A stretch of DNA of 64,000 nt from Eurosta solidaginis. Taxonomy: Eukaryota > Arthropoda > Insecta > Diptera > Tephritidae. Of this stretch, positions 1 through 11,205 are shown one piece after another. Positions within the stretch are counted from its first letter, which is position 1, and the number at the start of each line of letters is the position of its first letter. The stretch lies in contig NC_090322.1 in NCBI RefSeq assembly GCF_040869045.1, positions 276,484,662-276,548,661 on the forward strand. The letters are read 5' to 3'. A program made the translations under genes and the position numbers. The notes beneath the pieces were generated by a model. That model was not told the origin of the DNA and did not search any database. It worked only from the letters and a program-made list of their open reading frames with translations.

Positions 1-1985
1 TTAGATTTCCATTCAAATAGGAATGCCATGCTTTGCCAACTACTTTTTTTGTTTGCTTTGAATCTGAACTCCAATTGTTATCTATTTAATATGCAATCCG
101 AAAATACCCACTGAAGAAAAAATAAATATAACTTTTGTATGAAATAAGCTGGTAAAAATAGCTTATATTCCCGACTCACGGCAAGCAAATCGAGTAAGCC
201 ACGCCGCGAGTTAAAGCGTTCAAGCGGACACACGTAGTTGTTTGTCAGATGAGGGCTGAAATGATGAGCTGCGCCCTATGTCTGACCTCTGTTTATGTTT
301 TGTTTTTATGATTTCTTTGTTATTTGATTGTTGTGTACACGTTTTGTTATTATTGTTGTTATTTTTTATTAAATTTTATTTGTCATTTAAATGACCATTT
401 CCAGCTTATTGTGGCACGTAGAAAATTCTAAGAAAGTGAGATGGCTTAGGCTTAAGAAAGACTCTTCATTACGATGCCAGCTCGTCAGCGTTAAGTTACT
501 CATTTAAGTACGTACATATATAAACACCATGTTAATGCTCATCATTGTACACACATATGTACATACGCATATGCATGTTTATGTATTCATGAAGCATGCC
601 ACAATGTGCTGTTGGTGGCTGCCACAAAATCGGAATAATGAGCAAATATATTCCGAGTTGCACAGTCTGCCTGATACATTGTGCCGCAAGTTGAATTTGA
701 TTCTTTTATGATTTTGGCTCTACCGTTTCTCAAGAATTTAATTGGCTTTTAATTACTTTCAGTACTTTTTCTTTTGTGTTGTGCATTATGGGGTTTTTTT
801 TTGGAAGGATGTGCGCTGGATGCTTAATTGACATTTTGATTGAACTTCATTAATTGGCAATTTTTAATCAGCCCTTTCTGGGAATTGACATAATGCAAAT
901 GTGAAAGTAAAATAAATGGAATGCTTTGAAAGCAGTTTAAGTCGCTCCTACACTAATATTACTTCTTGAAACTGTACATTTTTTCTAAGGTTTTTCGACT
1001 TGTACTGTACTTGAGTCATAGGGTTTCAGGTAGTGACCACCATTTGAATGAAAGCCATACACACAACTTGCTCTCGGACTGGTGCAAGCGGACAACTCGA
1101 CAGTAGTTCTACGAGACGCACCTACAACTCTACTGCTGACAAAGCTTTGTATAAAATGCGCCTTTTTACTTAGTTTTTAGTTTTTATTATGACTTGTACA
1201 TATGTACGTCATTAACAGGCATTCCCATTCTTTTTGCGTGCAGTTCCAACGCCAGTGTCTCGTAATTGTGGCTGTTTTTCAATATTTCTAAACTATGTAA
1301 CTCTACTGTAGTCTTAATCAACCCCCATTTGTTTGCGGATTTTTGAAGGATCCATATAGTACCGATATTGGCAGTTTTCTTTAATCTGTTACATAAGTCC
1401 CATTTTACTGATGTCTTAGCGTAGCTAGGTCCTTGCTCTTTCTTCTAATTTTTTATTGCCATGACTGAATCTGATGCTTCGCGTGAATTCAACACAATGA
1501 ACACAATTTGGTTGTCTTGTTAGATGTTAAGGTTGGGAGCAGTCACAGAGTTTTCTATTCTAACAAGAAGCAACAAATATTCTATATTTATTTTGCATCC
1601 ACTTCGATGATACGCGCCAAGCTTAGATGGCGGATGGAGGGTACGAATTAAAGCTTTTCGAAAATAGTTATGAACCAGCACAGTTTATTTTAGACACGTC
1701 TATGTAGAATGAGATGAAGATCTTCTTACGTACTATAGAGGCCAACAAATTCATTCTATAGGAAATTCTCACTTTAAAGTTCTTGTCAGAAAAAATCTGT
1801 CGCTGCATTCACACCAAGTATAATTCTGGAGATACCATTTTGGTCGTAGTTCTCCTCATTCCATATTCTTGGCTCTATTAGTGTTTAAGTAACGCTTTTT
1901 GAAGTTCTTGTAACAGCTGTTGTAGTTTCATCCACAGTGAACTTAAGTTGCAGGATGGTTGGGAGTTTCCAGTTCTGCACTGGAA
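1..1985. other. AT-rich non-coding DNA, nothing recognised
   Basis: I see no reading frame with coding character, splice-site pair or repeat family in this stretch. It has fly-type simple words such as ACATATGTACATACGCATAT near 550-575 and scattered T tracts. It is most simply intronic or intergenic DNA. The small frame at 529-711 is a low-complexity chance ORF. Confidence 0.5.
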
Positions 1986-1986
1986 C

Positions 1987-2845
1987 AATATACTATAAAA
2001 GCGTGCAATTACTTGCATATGCTGATGACATTGATATCATCGGCTTAAACAACCGCGCTGTTAGTTCTGCTTACTCCAAACTGGAAAAAGAAGCGGTAAA
2101 GATGGGTTTGATGGTGAATGAGGACAAAACGAAGTACCTGCTGTCATCGAGCAAAGAGTCAGCGCATACGCGCCTTGGAAACCACGCTACTGTTGGCAGC
2201 CATAATTTCGAATTAGTAAAAGGCTTCGTTTATTTGGGAACCACCATCAACACTAGCAACAACATCAGCACTGAAATCCAGCGAAACGGACAATTGCCAA
2301 TAAATGCTACTTTGGACTAGGTAGACAATTGAAAAGTAAAGTCCTCTCGGTGAACGAAAATCATACTCTACAAGTCAGTTATCGTACCCGTCCTGCTACA
2401 TATATGGGGCAGAAGCATGGACCATGACAACAGCAGATGAAGCGGCTTTGGGAGTGTTCGAGAGAAAAGTTCTTCGAAAGATTTATGGACCTCTGCGCGT
2501 TGGCGATGGCGAGTACCGAAGAAGATTTAATGATGAGCTGTACGAGCTATACGCAGACATCAACATAGTCCAGCGAATTAAAACGCAGCGGCTGCGCTGG
2601 CTAGGCCATGTTATGCGAATGAATGATGATGCTCCGGCCAAGAAAGTGTTTCTATCGGAACCCGCCTATGGAAGCAGAGGTAGAGGGCGGCCCTCTCCGT
2701 TGGAAGGACCAGGTGGAAAACGATTTAAACTCCCTTGGTGTGACCAATTGGCGCCGGTTGGCGGAGCGAAGGAGTGACTGGTGCGCCTTGTTGGACGGCC
2801 ATAACCGTTTAGACGGTTAAGCGCCAATTAAGTAAGTAAGTAAGG
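1987..2845 (+). pseudogene. Non-LTR retrotransposon RT fragment, copy 1 of 4 (AAGT-tailed family)
   Basis: This is the 3' part of a LINE polyprotein, broken by frameshifts. The first piece (to 2320) holds the reverse transcriptase catalytic box as LLAYADDIDIIG, followed by VNEDKTKYL and GFVYLGTTI. The second piece (about 2340-2820) holds the C-terminal domain of this type of element: FERKVLRKIYGPL, then RLRWLGHVMRM, then NWRRLAERRSDW and a stop at 2818. The 3' end runs into AAGTAAGTAAGTAAG at 2830-2844, which I read as the element's short-repeat tail. The element is 5'-truncated in front of the YADD box. The C-terminal signature is common in insect endonuclease-RT elements, possibly RTE-like, but the clade is uncertain. 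Related pieces lie at 51.5, 53.4 and 63.6 kb. Confidence 0.85.
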
Positions 2846-4470
2846 TTGGGAGTTTGCCTGTGGAAGCCGCTTACATTCATTGCGATTGAAACTATCGCTG
2901 ATACATTCGGTGAGTAAATTTATTGTTTGAGAAAACAAGTAAAAGTATTAAAACTATCGAAATATGTATAGTGGTAACTAAGATTACTGGCTCGGTAGAA
3001 ATGTTCACTAAAGCTGGCTCTTGAGCTATACCGTTCCATTCAATATATATCGGCTGTAAACAAACTTAAAAGCGCCCACATATACCAAAGTATTTGTGTA
3101 TTTATGTATATCTATATGCGTAGACAAGATTAAATCCGAACGTCCATCGTTTATGGCAACATCAACAAATAAATTCAGTAATTTACATAATATCCCTAAA
3201 CATCCCTTAATGACCTTTAGGCTCAGTGCCATAATGGCATTTTACGTATTACGTACTATATATTATTTTCCATTTTGCCTTTTATTACATTTCATTTAAT
3301 TCTCTTTGCGCTAACATTTCGATAATATGATTTTTTGTAAATTTGTATAGCTGAAAGGATTTGCTTTAATAGATGCTAATATTATAATATGTTATTATTG
3401 TTATTTGTGCTCCTTTTTTTATTTGTTTTTCCATGTTTGTGCTTATTTGTTTTACAATTTTTATAGCTCTAAGCATATTACAAATTTGTTGTATTGCTTA
3501 TGCGCTCGTTATCCTAAGCTAAGAGTGGCTCAGTTGCTTGCGGCGCGGCTATGCGATATTCTACCCTAAACGCACCCTCTTCCTGTAACTTTACCTTCAA
3601 ACGGTTTCACCTCATCTACTCTCACTACTTTTCATGTTGCCTTGTGTGCTATTCGGTTTCCTAGCACACGCACTTCCTATAAACTCTCATTTAGCTTTGT
3701 TAACTGCTGTAACGGTATACATAACAGGAACACGTGCCCTATATTACGAGCCCATACACACACAATCAATACATCAACAAGCTTACGCATATAAAGAAAC
3801 GCTCGTTCGTCCTATTGCTCGCATGCCTTGAGTTTGAAGTCGAAAATTAAACTAAGCCATACTGAAGCCCTTGACAAGTCGAGCAAAAAACGCAATTCCC
3901 TTGTACTTTGTTCTTGGTTGGCTCGTTATATGTATTGCATTTTTGTCCTGCACCCCCACATATGTAAATATGTACATATATGTGTGTCTTCTCTCTACAC
4001 TGGCTTTCCATTCTCGCAACGCTTCCAGGTGCATACAAATTGTGCTCGATAGCGGCCTGCAACAGCTGTATTGCAAGTTCTTATGTCAGCAAAAGCACAA
4101 CTACATTGTCGTTTGTGTATGTGTGTTCCACTTTTTTTTAATTTTTTCTTAATTATGTTTAGCCTGCTTTAACTTGTTAACAGTTTCGGCAGCCCTGTCG
4201 GCGACTTTGCATTGGCAAAGCTAATTTTAAATCACCATCAACAGAGCGGCGTCTATTGTTGTGGTATTATTCGAGATACGAGCATTTGGGCATTAAAAAA
4301 ACTTTCATTGTATTGCGATGGCAATACCTTCTCAGCTTTCAGAAATGAATAAGTCGAATTTATGTACAGACAGTTGTGGTAAAAATCTTAGTAGCGGACT
4401 TACGTAATCGCTACTAACTAATTTTTTAGTTTTTCCCCCTAATAGTGCAAATATCTAACAAATCAGATAG
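2846..4470. other. AT-rich non-coding DNA, nothing recognised
   Basis: No element or exon was recognised. Overlapping small frames at 3634-4152 sit in sequence with TATG/ACAT simple words and show no domain, consistent start context or splice sites. I treat them as chance ORFs. Confidence 0.45.
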
Positions 4471-4473
4471 TAA

Positions 4474-6753
4474 AACTCGGCTTTAATAGCATGTGAGGTC
4501 ATTGGCTCCAGTGAAATATATTTAATAGATAGTGTTTTAAGTATTGATATTAAACAAATTAATCGTTTTTCAAACAGACTAGGTCGTACTTTGGATTTGA
4601 TATTTTTATCTAATAATCTAAATTTTTCAATTTTTGAATGTATTTCTCCTATTAAAAAATCCGATTTGCTTCATGTTCCATTAGTTCTTGATCTTGAGTT
4701 TTATAAATTTGCCGAAGCGAGTACTACCAGTACTACTACTACTTGCAGTCTTGATACCACTAAAAGGTTTGAGATATTTAAGTCTACTGTCCTGCAAACT
4801 TGTAGAAATGTCATTCCCTTGGCTTCCGAAAAGAAGTACAAGGTGCCCTGGCATAATAGAGCCTTAATGAAACTCCGGAATTTGAAAAATAAAATTTTCC
4901 GTAAATTTAAAAGAACTCAAAATCCAACGTTTTTCAACTTGTATAAAGAGTATGATAAGAAATTCGCGTGTCTGGATAAATTCTTACACAGAAATTATAT
5001 TTTAAATTTTGAGGAAAATCTTAAATCTAACCCAAAATCATTTTGGAACTTTGTCAACTCGAAGAAATCAGTTTCGAATATTCCGTCCTCCCTTTTTCTT
5101 GATGAAGAAGCTGTCGATAGTCCGGAGGACGCCGCAAATCTTTTTGCTGAATACTTTATGAACAATTTCACTTCTGACTCTGTCAATCATGATAATATTA
5201 CTTTTAATATTCAGGCTTCTATTGACTTCGGTAATGTAGTATTGTCTAAGGAAGATATTCTTAATGGGCTTATTCGGCTTAAGACGTCGACGATTACCGA
5301 TATCGATGGGTTCTCTGCAATTTTGTTTAAACAATGTGATTCCCACTGTTGTTTAATTTTTAATAATTCGTTATCTACAGGTACTTTTATTGATGCGTGG
5401 AAAGTAGCGTTCATTACACCTATTTTCAAGAGCGGCAATAAAAATAATATTACTAATTATGGGCCTATTTCAAAACTGTCCACCATTGCGAAGGTCTTTG
5501 AATGTATCATCCAAGATAAACTACGTTTCTGTGTAAAGAATTTTGTGTGTCCAGAGCAGCATGGATTTTTTCCAGGACGTTCAACTGTGTCTAATCTGAC
5601 TATTTTCTCGGATGACTGCCTCGCAGCTTTTCAGGCAGGATATCAGGTTGACGCTGTGTATACTGACTTTTCCAAGGCATTCGATCGGGTCTCCCATGTT
5701 ATTTTGATAAAAAAGTTAGCCTGCTTGGGCTTTCACTCGGTATTTTTGAGTTGGATTGAATCCTACTTATTTAATCGTCGTTGCATGGTTGTAGTTGATG
5801 GTGTTAGGTCTCGTCCATTCGTTGCTTCCTCCGGTGTTCCACAAGGTAGTATCCTGGGTCCACTGTTTTTTGTCATGTTTATTAATGATATTCGCTCTTG
5901 CTTCTCTAAAGTAAGATTCTTGCTGTATGCAGATGACCTTAAGATATACTTGCCTATTCATAGCCTTCATGATGCGATATTGTTGCAAGAAGCTTTGGAT
6001 AAACTTAGTAACTGGTGTAATAATAATCGGTTATCACTTAATCTAAAAAAGTGCTTTCAAATAACTTTTTCGAAGCGTGTCAACTTGATTGATACCGTGT
6101 ATCAAATATCAAACTCGCCCCTGTTGCGGGTTAGTGAAATTAAGGACTTGGGAGTAATATTTGACTCGAAGTTTTCGTTTTCAAGTCATATTAATGTGTG
6201 CATTGTTAAGTCGTATGCCATGCTAGCTTTTATTAGGCGTCATAGCTTGGATTTCAGTGAACCGTATACGCTAAAGCTTTTATATTCTGCGTTTGTGCGA
6301 TCCAAACTTGAGTACGCTTGTTTCATCTGGTCTCCGTATTATTCCTGCCATGTTGCAAGAATTGAACGAATCCGAAAAGTATTCGTACACTTTGCATTAC
6401 GCAGTCTGCGCTTCTCGGATTCTATCCCGACTTATAAAGCTCGTTGCTTATTGATTAACTTAAAATCATTGCAGGACAGGAGGACAATTTTATCGCTGCC
6501 GTTCGTTTTCGATTTGTTACGTGGGGTTGTTGATTGCCCTGTGCTCTTGGAGAGGATTTTCATTAATATACCGGCTAGAGCTCTTCGTGCTTCTGATTTT
6601 TTTCATATTGGTGTTCTCAGGGCTCTTTATGCGCGGAATGCTCCAATTACTAGAGCCTTAATTGAATTCAATAGAATTTCTAAATTTTGTGAGATAGATT
6701 TTTCTTGTTCGAAAGATGGCTTTCTGAGTATTATAAATACTTTTTATAAGTAA
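4474..6753 (+). CDS. Jockey/CR1-type non-LTR reverse transcriptase, intact frame, 5'-truncated
   Basis: The frame is open from the stop at 4471 to the TAA ending at 6753. The first ATG-like point has no special meaning, because the element is 5'-truncated. The upstream codons read RLGRTLDLIFLSNN, the C-terminal edge of the apurinic endonuclease domain. Counting from 4591, the RT domain shows FITPIFKSGNKNN and YGPISKLSTIAKVFE, then HGFFPGRSTVSNL, then YTDFSKAFDR (catalytic D359), SSGVPQGSILGPLFF and LLYADDLKIYL (catalytic D448 and D449). The C-terminal domain contains RSKLEYACFIWSPYY. A Ser/Thr run comes from ACT repeats near 4726. No stop or frameshift breaks about 760 codons, so the insertion is probably recent. 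The product would copy its own RNA at a nicked target, but without its endonuclease it cannot act alone. Clade assignment is from memory of motifs. Confidence 0.9.
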   Translation, partial: NSALIACEVIGSSEIYLIDSVLSIDIKQINRFSNRLGRTLDLIFLSNNLNFSIFECISPIKKSDLLHVPLVLDLEFYKFAEASTTSTTTTCSLDTTKRFEIFKSTVLQTCRNVIPLASEKKYKVPWHNRALMKLRNLKNKIFRKFKRTQNPTFFNLYKEYDKKFACLDKFLHRNYILNFEENLKSNPKSFWNFVNSKKSVSNIPSSLFLDEEAVDSPEDAANLFAEYFMNNFTSDSVNHDNITFNIQASIDFGNVVLSKEDILNGLIRLKTSTITDIDGFSAILFKQCDSHCCLIFNNSLSTGTFIDAWKVAFITPIFKSGNKNNITNYGPISKLSTIAKVFECIIQDKLRFCVKNFVCPEQHGFFPGRSTVSNLTIFSDDCLAAFQAGYQVDAVYTDFSKAFDRVSHVILIKKLACLGFHSVFLSWIESYLFNRRCMVVVDGVRSRPFVASSGVPQGSILGPLFFVMFINDIRSCFSKVRFLLYADDLKIYLPIHSLHDAILLQEALDKLSNWCNNNRLSLNLKKCFQITFSKRVNLIDTVYQISNSPLLRVSEIKDLGVIFDSKFSFSSHINVCIVKSYAMLAFIRRHSLDFSEPYTLKLLYSAFVRSKLEYACFIWSPYYSCHVARIERIRKVFVHFALRSLRFSDSIPTYKARCLLINLKSLQDRRTILSLPFVFDLLRGVVDCPVLLERIFINIPARALRASDFFHIGVLRALYARNAPITRALIEFNRISKFCEIDFSCSKDGFLSIINTFYK

Positions 6754-6856
6754 GGTAATTTATATTATTATACATTGTTAACTACTTTACACTTTTATAA
6801 TTAGCCTATAAGATTCTTTTTTAATTGGCTTAAATAAATAAATAAATAAATAAAAC
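6754..6856 (+). repeat. 3' UTR and (TAAA)n tail of the LINE
   Basis: Roughly 75 bases of AT-rich 3' UTR follow the stop, ending in TAAATAAATAAATAAA up to about 6856. The tandem-tetramer tail marks the 3' end of the retrotransposon and fixes its plus orientation. A similar tail closes the related minus-strand element at 45.74 kb. Confidence 0.75.
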
Positions 6857-6896
6857 AATCTTAAACTTTATCTTGTTTTAAAAAGATAAACAAATA

Positions 6897-7779
6897 CAGT
6901 AGACGCTCACATATAGATCCACTTTTTTTAGGGTGGTTCTAATTTCTGAAAAATTCTAATTCCTGGACGTTTTCTATTTGTCTAAAACCTTAAAAATTAA
7001 GTCAATTTGCATTAAAAAACTACAATGAAATTGATATTATTCAATTTAGTTCATAAAAACAATAATACATAAGGTAAAAATTCAGTACAATACATATCAC
7101 ATGTTTTTGTATTAAATATACATATATGTATGTATAAACTTATACGCTAATTCAAAAAAGATCCAAAAAAAAAAATTCCAATTACAATATATATATTTTT
7201 TCATTAAAAATACATAAAAGATCGATAGTAATACATTAAAAAGAAACCAAAAATGAATCAAAAACTTAATAACTAATATTCAGCGATTTGCAATGATTTT
7301 TTGTTAGCATAATGATCGGTAGAAGAAACAGCGTTTAAAATTTGATATAGCTGATTGCAGATGGCGCTACATCAAATTCTATGGTTAACCGCTTCCCCTG
7401 AACACCTTCGTGAAGCTTTTCGAAGATCTGAACTTTGGTTTACAATTCCAAAGTATTTTTCCTACGTTTAATTGGCATTTCAGCGAATTACGTTTACTTT
7501 TAAAGAAAACAAAGCCAAAACACGTGCAAGTTTATCGAATTTCACCAAAAAACTAACAAAAACTGTACAAAACCGCGACGAAAATCCAACGACTACCGAG
7601 CGTAACATGAATAAATTGGGGATTGCCCTTTTTATGTCTATTTTGCAACAAAAAAACAAAATACGCTCAGAAATTTGAATTTTCTATTCTAATTACAGAT
7701 CGTGTAATGTATTGCAAAAGTTGGTTCTAATTTCTGGAAATTCTAATTACTAAAGGTTCTAATTTGTGAACGACTACTG
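6897..7779. mobile_element. pogo/Tc1-like MITE, 883 bp
   Basis: The ends are inverted repeats. The left end reads CAGTAGACGCTCACA and the right end, on the other strand, CAGTAGTCGTTCACA, with two mismatches in 15. The left end is preceded by TA (6895-6896). The right end is followed by TG, one change from the TA duplication expected for pogo/Tc1 elements. Just inside both ends are copies of GGTTCTAATTTCTG-like words. No transposase domain is visible. The 68-codon frame at 7472-7678 is lysine-rich and unrecognised. It starts 40 bases after the LINE tail. Confidence 0.55.
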
Positions 7780-7904
7780 TGAACTCCAGCGAATTTTGCG
7801 CGGTGAAAAACGTAGTAGTGTAACATATTGTTATTGTAATTTTTACATAACTTTTATATAATGGTGCTTTTATTTTTTTTTACATTGGGTGTTGCCTAAT
7901 TTCA

Positions 7905-8110
7905 AATTAGAGTTTAGTTGCATGACCCTTATTCTTTAGAATTGCTGCACAGCCTCGTGGCATTAAGTCAACAGTTTTTGGCATCTTTCAACCAAAATTG
8001 CTGTATTTCTTCCACGCTTTTTCCCACTTGTTTGGTACTTCATGGCGTATTTCCAGATAATTTTTGCCATCGGCAATATATATCTTTATAAGGGTGCTGC
8101 TCTCGACATT
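7905..8110 (-). pseudogene. Tc1-like transposase C-terminal remnant
   Basis: Read on the minus strand, this stretch gives NYLEIRHEVPNKWEKAWKKY, one stop codon, then KTVDLMPRGCAAILKNKG and HATK before a stop. This resembles the C-terminal end of Tc1/mariner-superfamily transposases, which typically end in a SMPRR-x-x-A-hydrophobic-K-x-KG-x-x-TK(Y) pattern. No DDE/DDD catalytic domain is visible upstream and no terminal repeats were found, so this is a dead scrap. The match is by eye. Confidence 0.45.
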
Positions 8111-9433
8111 ACTGAATAAGGAGTAATCAAATTTTGAACATTATATCAACTAAATAAACCAACCTCACCGTTCCTTTTAAATTTTTCACAAAGATGTCGC
8201 GGGAATATTGATTTTTTATACATTTTTTCACGCATTTATAAGATTTTGACTGACCAAAAAGCCGTGGCAACTAAAATTTCATACAAATTTATCAAGCAAA
8301 CCAACCTAACAAATGATTGCATGTTTTGACCGCAACTGCAGAACGCTTGACAAAATGCCTGACTTTGGCCGATGGGTTCAATGTTTAGTTTAAGCATAGC
8401 CTTGCTACATGGATTTTGTGGAATATAGCAATGGAAAAGTTCAGTAAATTTTAATGTATGACGACGCCCTTTTTAATTGTAAATCAGTCCTAAAGTTTTC
8501 TTCTTGTTTAACGCTTTGAATGGTAAAAAATTCGCCAATGTAGCGAATTGTTTGCATTCTTGTTGTGTTTCGTGCAACAAAAGCCCGCCAATCCCATTAA
8601 ACTCAGCAATGTTGCACATTGGCAGTGTCACCATGGCTGAGCTCAGTTCATCAAGCGTGCCGCTTCCTTAACATTTTTTATGGCTTCAGCAAAAGCTTCA
8701 AAGTCATGTTTAGGGCTTAAAGGCAAATATTCATGAATTGTTTAAATAAATGAATGCATGTTTTTTTATGTCGGCATTTCTGTCCCACTTTTCGGCGCTT
8801 TTAGTTTTTGTCAAGCGTTGGGTTTGGCATGTTTTATGTTCCCCCGAAAGTTGATTTGCATAAATTTCAATTAGTTTTTGCTGGCCAAGGCTTTGTTTCG
8901 CCTAAAACACAAACAATGCATATTAAGAAAAACACTCGAAAGCATGTTTGTGTGTGTGTGTGTGGATTATAGGGTTTTACAAAATATTTATGACACGATT
9001 TTTATCAACAAACATTTTGCATTCGCCTCGACACATTTTTTTTCTGCTGTCTGCAACACGACGCGGCATTTGCAAGGCAATAAATTTGTAGAAAGTACAT
9101 CTTGAATCTTGTATAAATTTTTGCTTAAATATGTATGTGCTCCCATATGAAAGCAGGGTTCAAAATTAGGCATACGAGGGTATTTATTACTCAACGCAAG
9201 GTGGAAAATAGTTGTTTTAGAAGTTTTTGGAAATTACCAAGTTATTCTTTTACTTTAGATTTTCATCAGAACTGTTAAATTTGCATTTTTTAGTTTAAAT
9301 GATACCTTTTTTCTTTCTCATGGCCTAGTAATTAATAAATTAATTGTATTTAATTAGCAAGGCAGACTCATATTACTTTATACAATTTTTTTTTGTTATT
9401 GATATTAGAGAAAAATTTAAAAATTTGTGATTG
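8111..9433. other. Non-coding DNA with a short GT run
   Basis: No element recognised. A (GT)n run sits at 8947-8964. The two antiparallel small frames at 8878-9194 overlap it and look like chance ORFs. Confidence 0.4.
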
Positions 9434-9445
9434 TTACTAGGACAT

Positions 9446-9790
9446 GGCGGCCACCGTGGTGTGATGGTAGCGTGCTCCGCCTATCACACCGTATGCCCTG
9501 GGTTCAACTCCCGGGCAAAGCAACATCAAAATTTTAGAAATAAGATTTTTCAATTAGAAGAAAATTTTTCTAAGCGGGGTCGCCCCTCGGCAGTGTTTGG
9601 CAAGCACTCCGGGTGTATTTCTGCCATGAAAAGCTCTCAGGCAGATGCCGTTCGGAGTCGGCATAAAACATGTAGGTCCCGTCCGGCCGATTTGTAGGGA
9701 AAATCAAGAGGAGCACGACGCAAATTGGAAGAGAAGCTCGGCCTTAGATCTCTTCGGAGGTTATCGCGCCTTACATTTATTTTTATTTAT
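9446..9790 (+). mobile_element. tRNA-derived SINE, full-length copy with 12-bp target duplication
   Basis: The head carries both internal RNA polymerase III promoter boxes: TGGTGTGATGG (A-box type) near 9457 and GGTTCAACTCC (B box) near 9501. The body then has CGGCAGTGTTTGGCAAGCAC and CCGTTCGGAGTCGGCATAAA, an A-rich linker, GGAGCACGACGCAAATTGG, and ends in TTTATTTTTATTTAT. The copy is flanked by perfect direct repeats TTACTAGGACAT at 9434-9445 and 9791-9802, as expected of LINE-driven insertion. The 88-codon frame through it is a chance ORF. Other copies lie at 15.9, 23.6, 31.6/33.4 and 60.1 kb. Confidence 0.9.
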
Positions 9791-9802
9791 TTACTAGGAC
9801 AT

Positions 9803-10430
9803 CTTTTTGAGTTTCACTTCTTCATCAGGAGCTGAGTATTGAACTCGAAATCTCCAACATTCATACTTTATTCATACTATCTTTATCCACTCAGCCATAT
9901 GCATACCCCGTTGCTCTCTCATACTATACTTAATACTATATGCTATATTTTTTTTAATCCAAATTGTGTGGAATATGTACAATCGCGCTTTTAACAACTT
10001 AGTTATATTGGATTTTTAGCAGTGATTTTCGTTGTTCACTATTATATCAATATTATAAAAATAATCAATCGATTAAAATAAATAAAATAAGTAAAAATAA
10101 ATGAAAAATTAGTAATTAAAACTAATCAAAAATAATATGTTATTGTTTTAATTATATATTTAAATTAGCCAAAATCAACTGAAACCATTCAAATGAGTTT
10201 ATTAATTTTGTAATTAAAACTAATCAAATTTAATTAACACAATTAAAATTTATATCAAATATGCAGTGAAAATTAATTAATATATTAATTTTAATGTGAA
10301 ATTTATTAATTATTTATCATTAAAAAGGCATACCTTCTGGTAATTTATCATTCAACAATTGCCTGAAGACCACTCAATACAATTCTTAATCATTAACATT
10401 TTTTATCATTATTTAACAGGTCTGACCTAA
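9803..10430. other. Extremely AT-rich block
   Basis: The segment around 9930-10420 is almost pure A/T with repeated AATTAAAACTAATCAAA-type words. I see no coding or element structure. Confidence 0.5.
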
Positions 10431-11160
10431 GCCATAAGTCGATCAAGGACTTTAAAGAAGCGTCTATTATTTTAGAAGTGTTTATGTAAAAATGCAAGGT
10501 AAGCAATGCTGCTCACCTGTCTGACCCGAATTGATTGGGTTCGAGGATAAACGGTTTCAGAAGCTTCCTTTACCGATAACTTTTCTGCAGTGGTTTTTTC
10601 TCCGATATCATGAAGCTCCACCTATAGATACGGGCTCCCTTCTTGATATCATCAAATTTCGATCCAAGCAGGAAAAGAATCCCTTTTTATTTGGTTTATG
10701 GGAGCATCTAACCCCTATATATTGTTGGTCCGCTGCAAAGCTGATTTTTGGGAAACGCAGAGATGGTACTAACACCAGAAAGTCACTTGTTATCGAATTC
10801 AATAATTTTCAGTAGATAAAGAAGGTCATCTACGACTAAGTCTTACAAGAGGAGAGATAACCTACCACCTTCCTAAAGCAAGTCCTAGTGATCAGAATTG
10901 ACTCGGTCGTCCCTCCAAGATACCGCTTTCATGACTTTTCTAATTTTGAAGAAAGAAACCGAAGATAATAGGGCGATGCCGAAAGCGGGTGGAACTCGAT
11001 GTTTTATTCCCTGTAGTAGCAGAAAAGGGTCGACCCCCTCCAGTCTGGATACTTTCCACGACCGAAAGTAGACAAAGCCTTGGACTCAGCACACTATGTT
11101 TGACTCTTTTCTCAATAAGAAATGGATGGTTATCCACCCTTTAGATGCGAGTTATACGAG
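10431..11160. other. Higher-GC segment of unknown origin
   Basis: Base composition is clearly richer in G/C than the flanking blocks, and open frames run on both strands (plus 10531-10815; minus 10940-11137). The plus frame includes FLQWFFLRYHEAPPIDTG and HLTPIYCWSAAKLIFGKR, which I do not recognise. No splice sites, RT motifs or terminal repeats were found. It could be a decayed mobile element. Confidence 0.3.
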
Positions 11161-11205
11161 CTGTTTTCATTCTAACTAGAGTTTGCTAATTTGTCAAATA
11201 ATTTT

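Noticed and set aside
3847..4152. Overlapping frames on both strands (71-93 codons).
   Set aside because: Low-complexity Cys/Tyr/Val-rich translations of TATG/ACAT words, with no domain and no agreement between strands.
9446..9520. A functional tRNA gene.
   Set aside because: A- and B-box words are present, but the anticodon arm and acceptor stem do not form and the sequence continues as a SINE body.
9431..9697. An 88-codon frame and a similar one at 15891-16073.
   Set aside because: Both run through tRNA-derived SINE copies; the similarity between them is nucleotide-level repeat identity, not a protein family.
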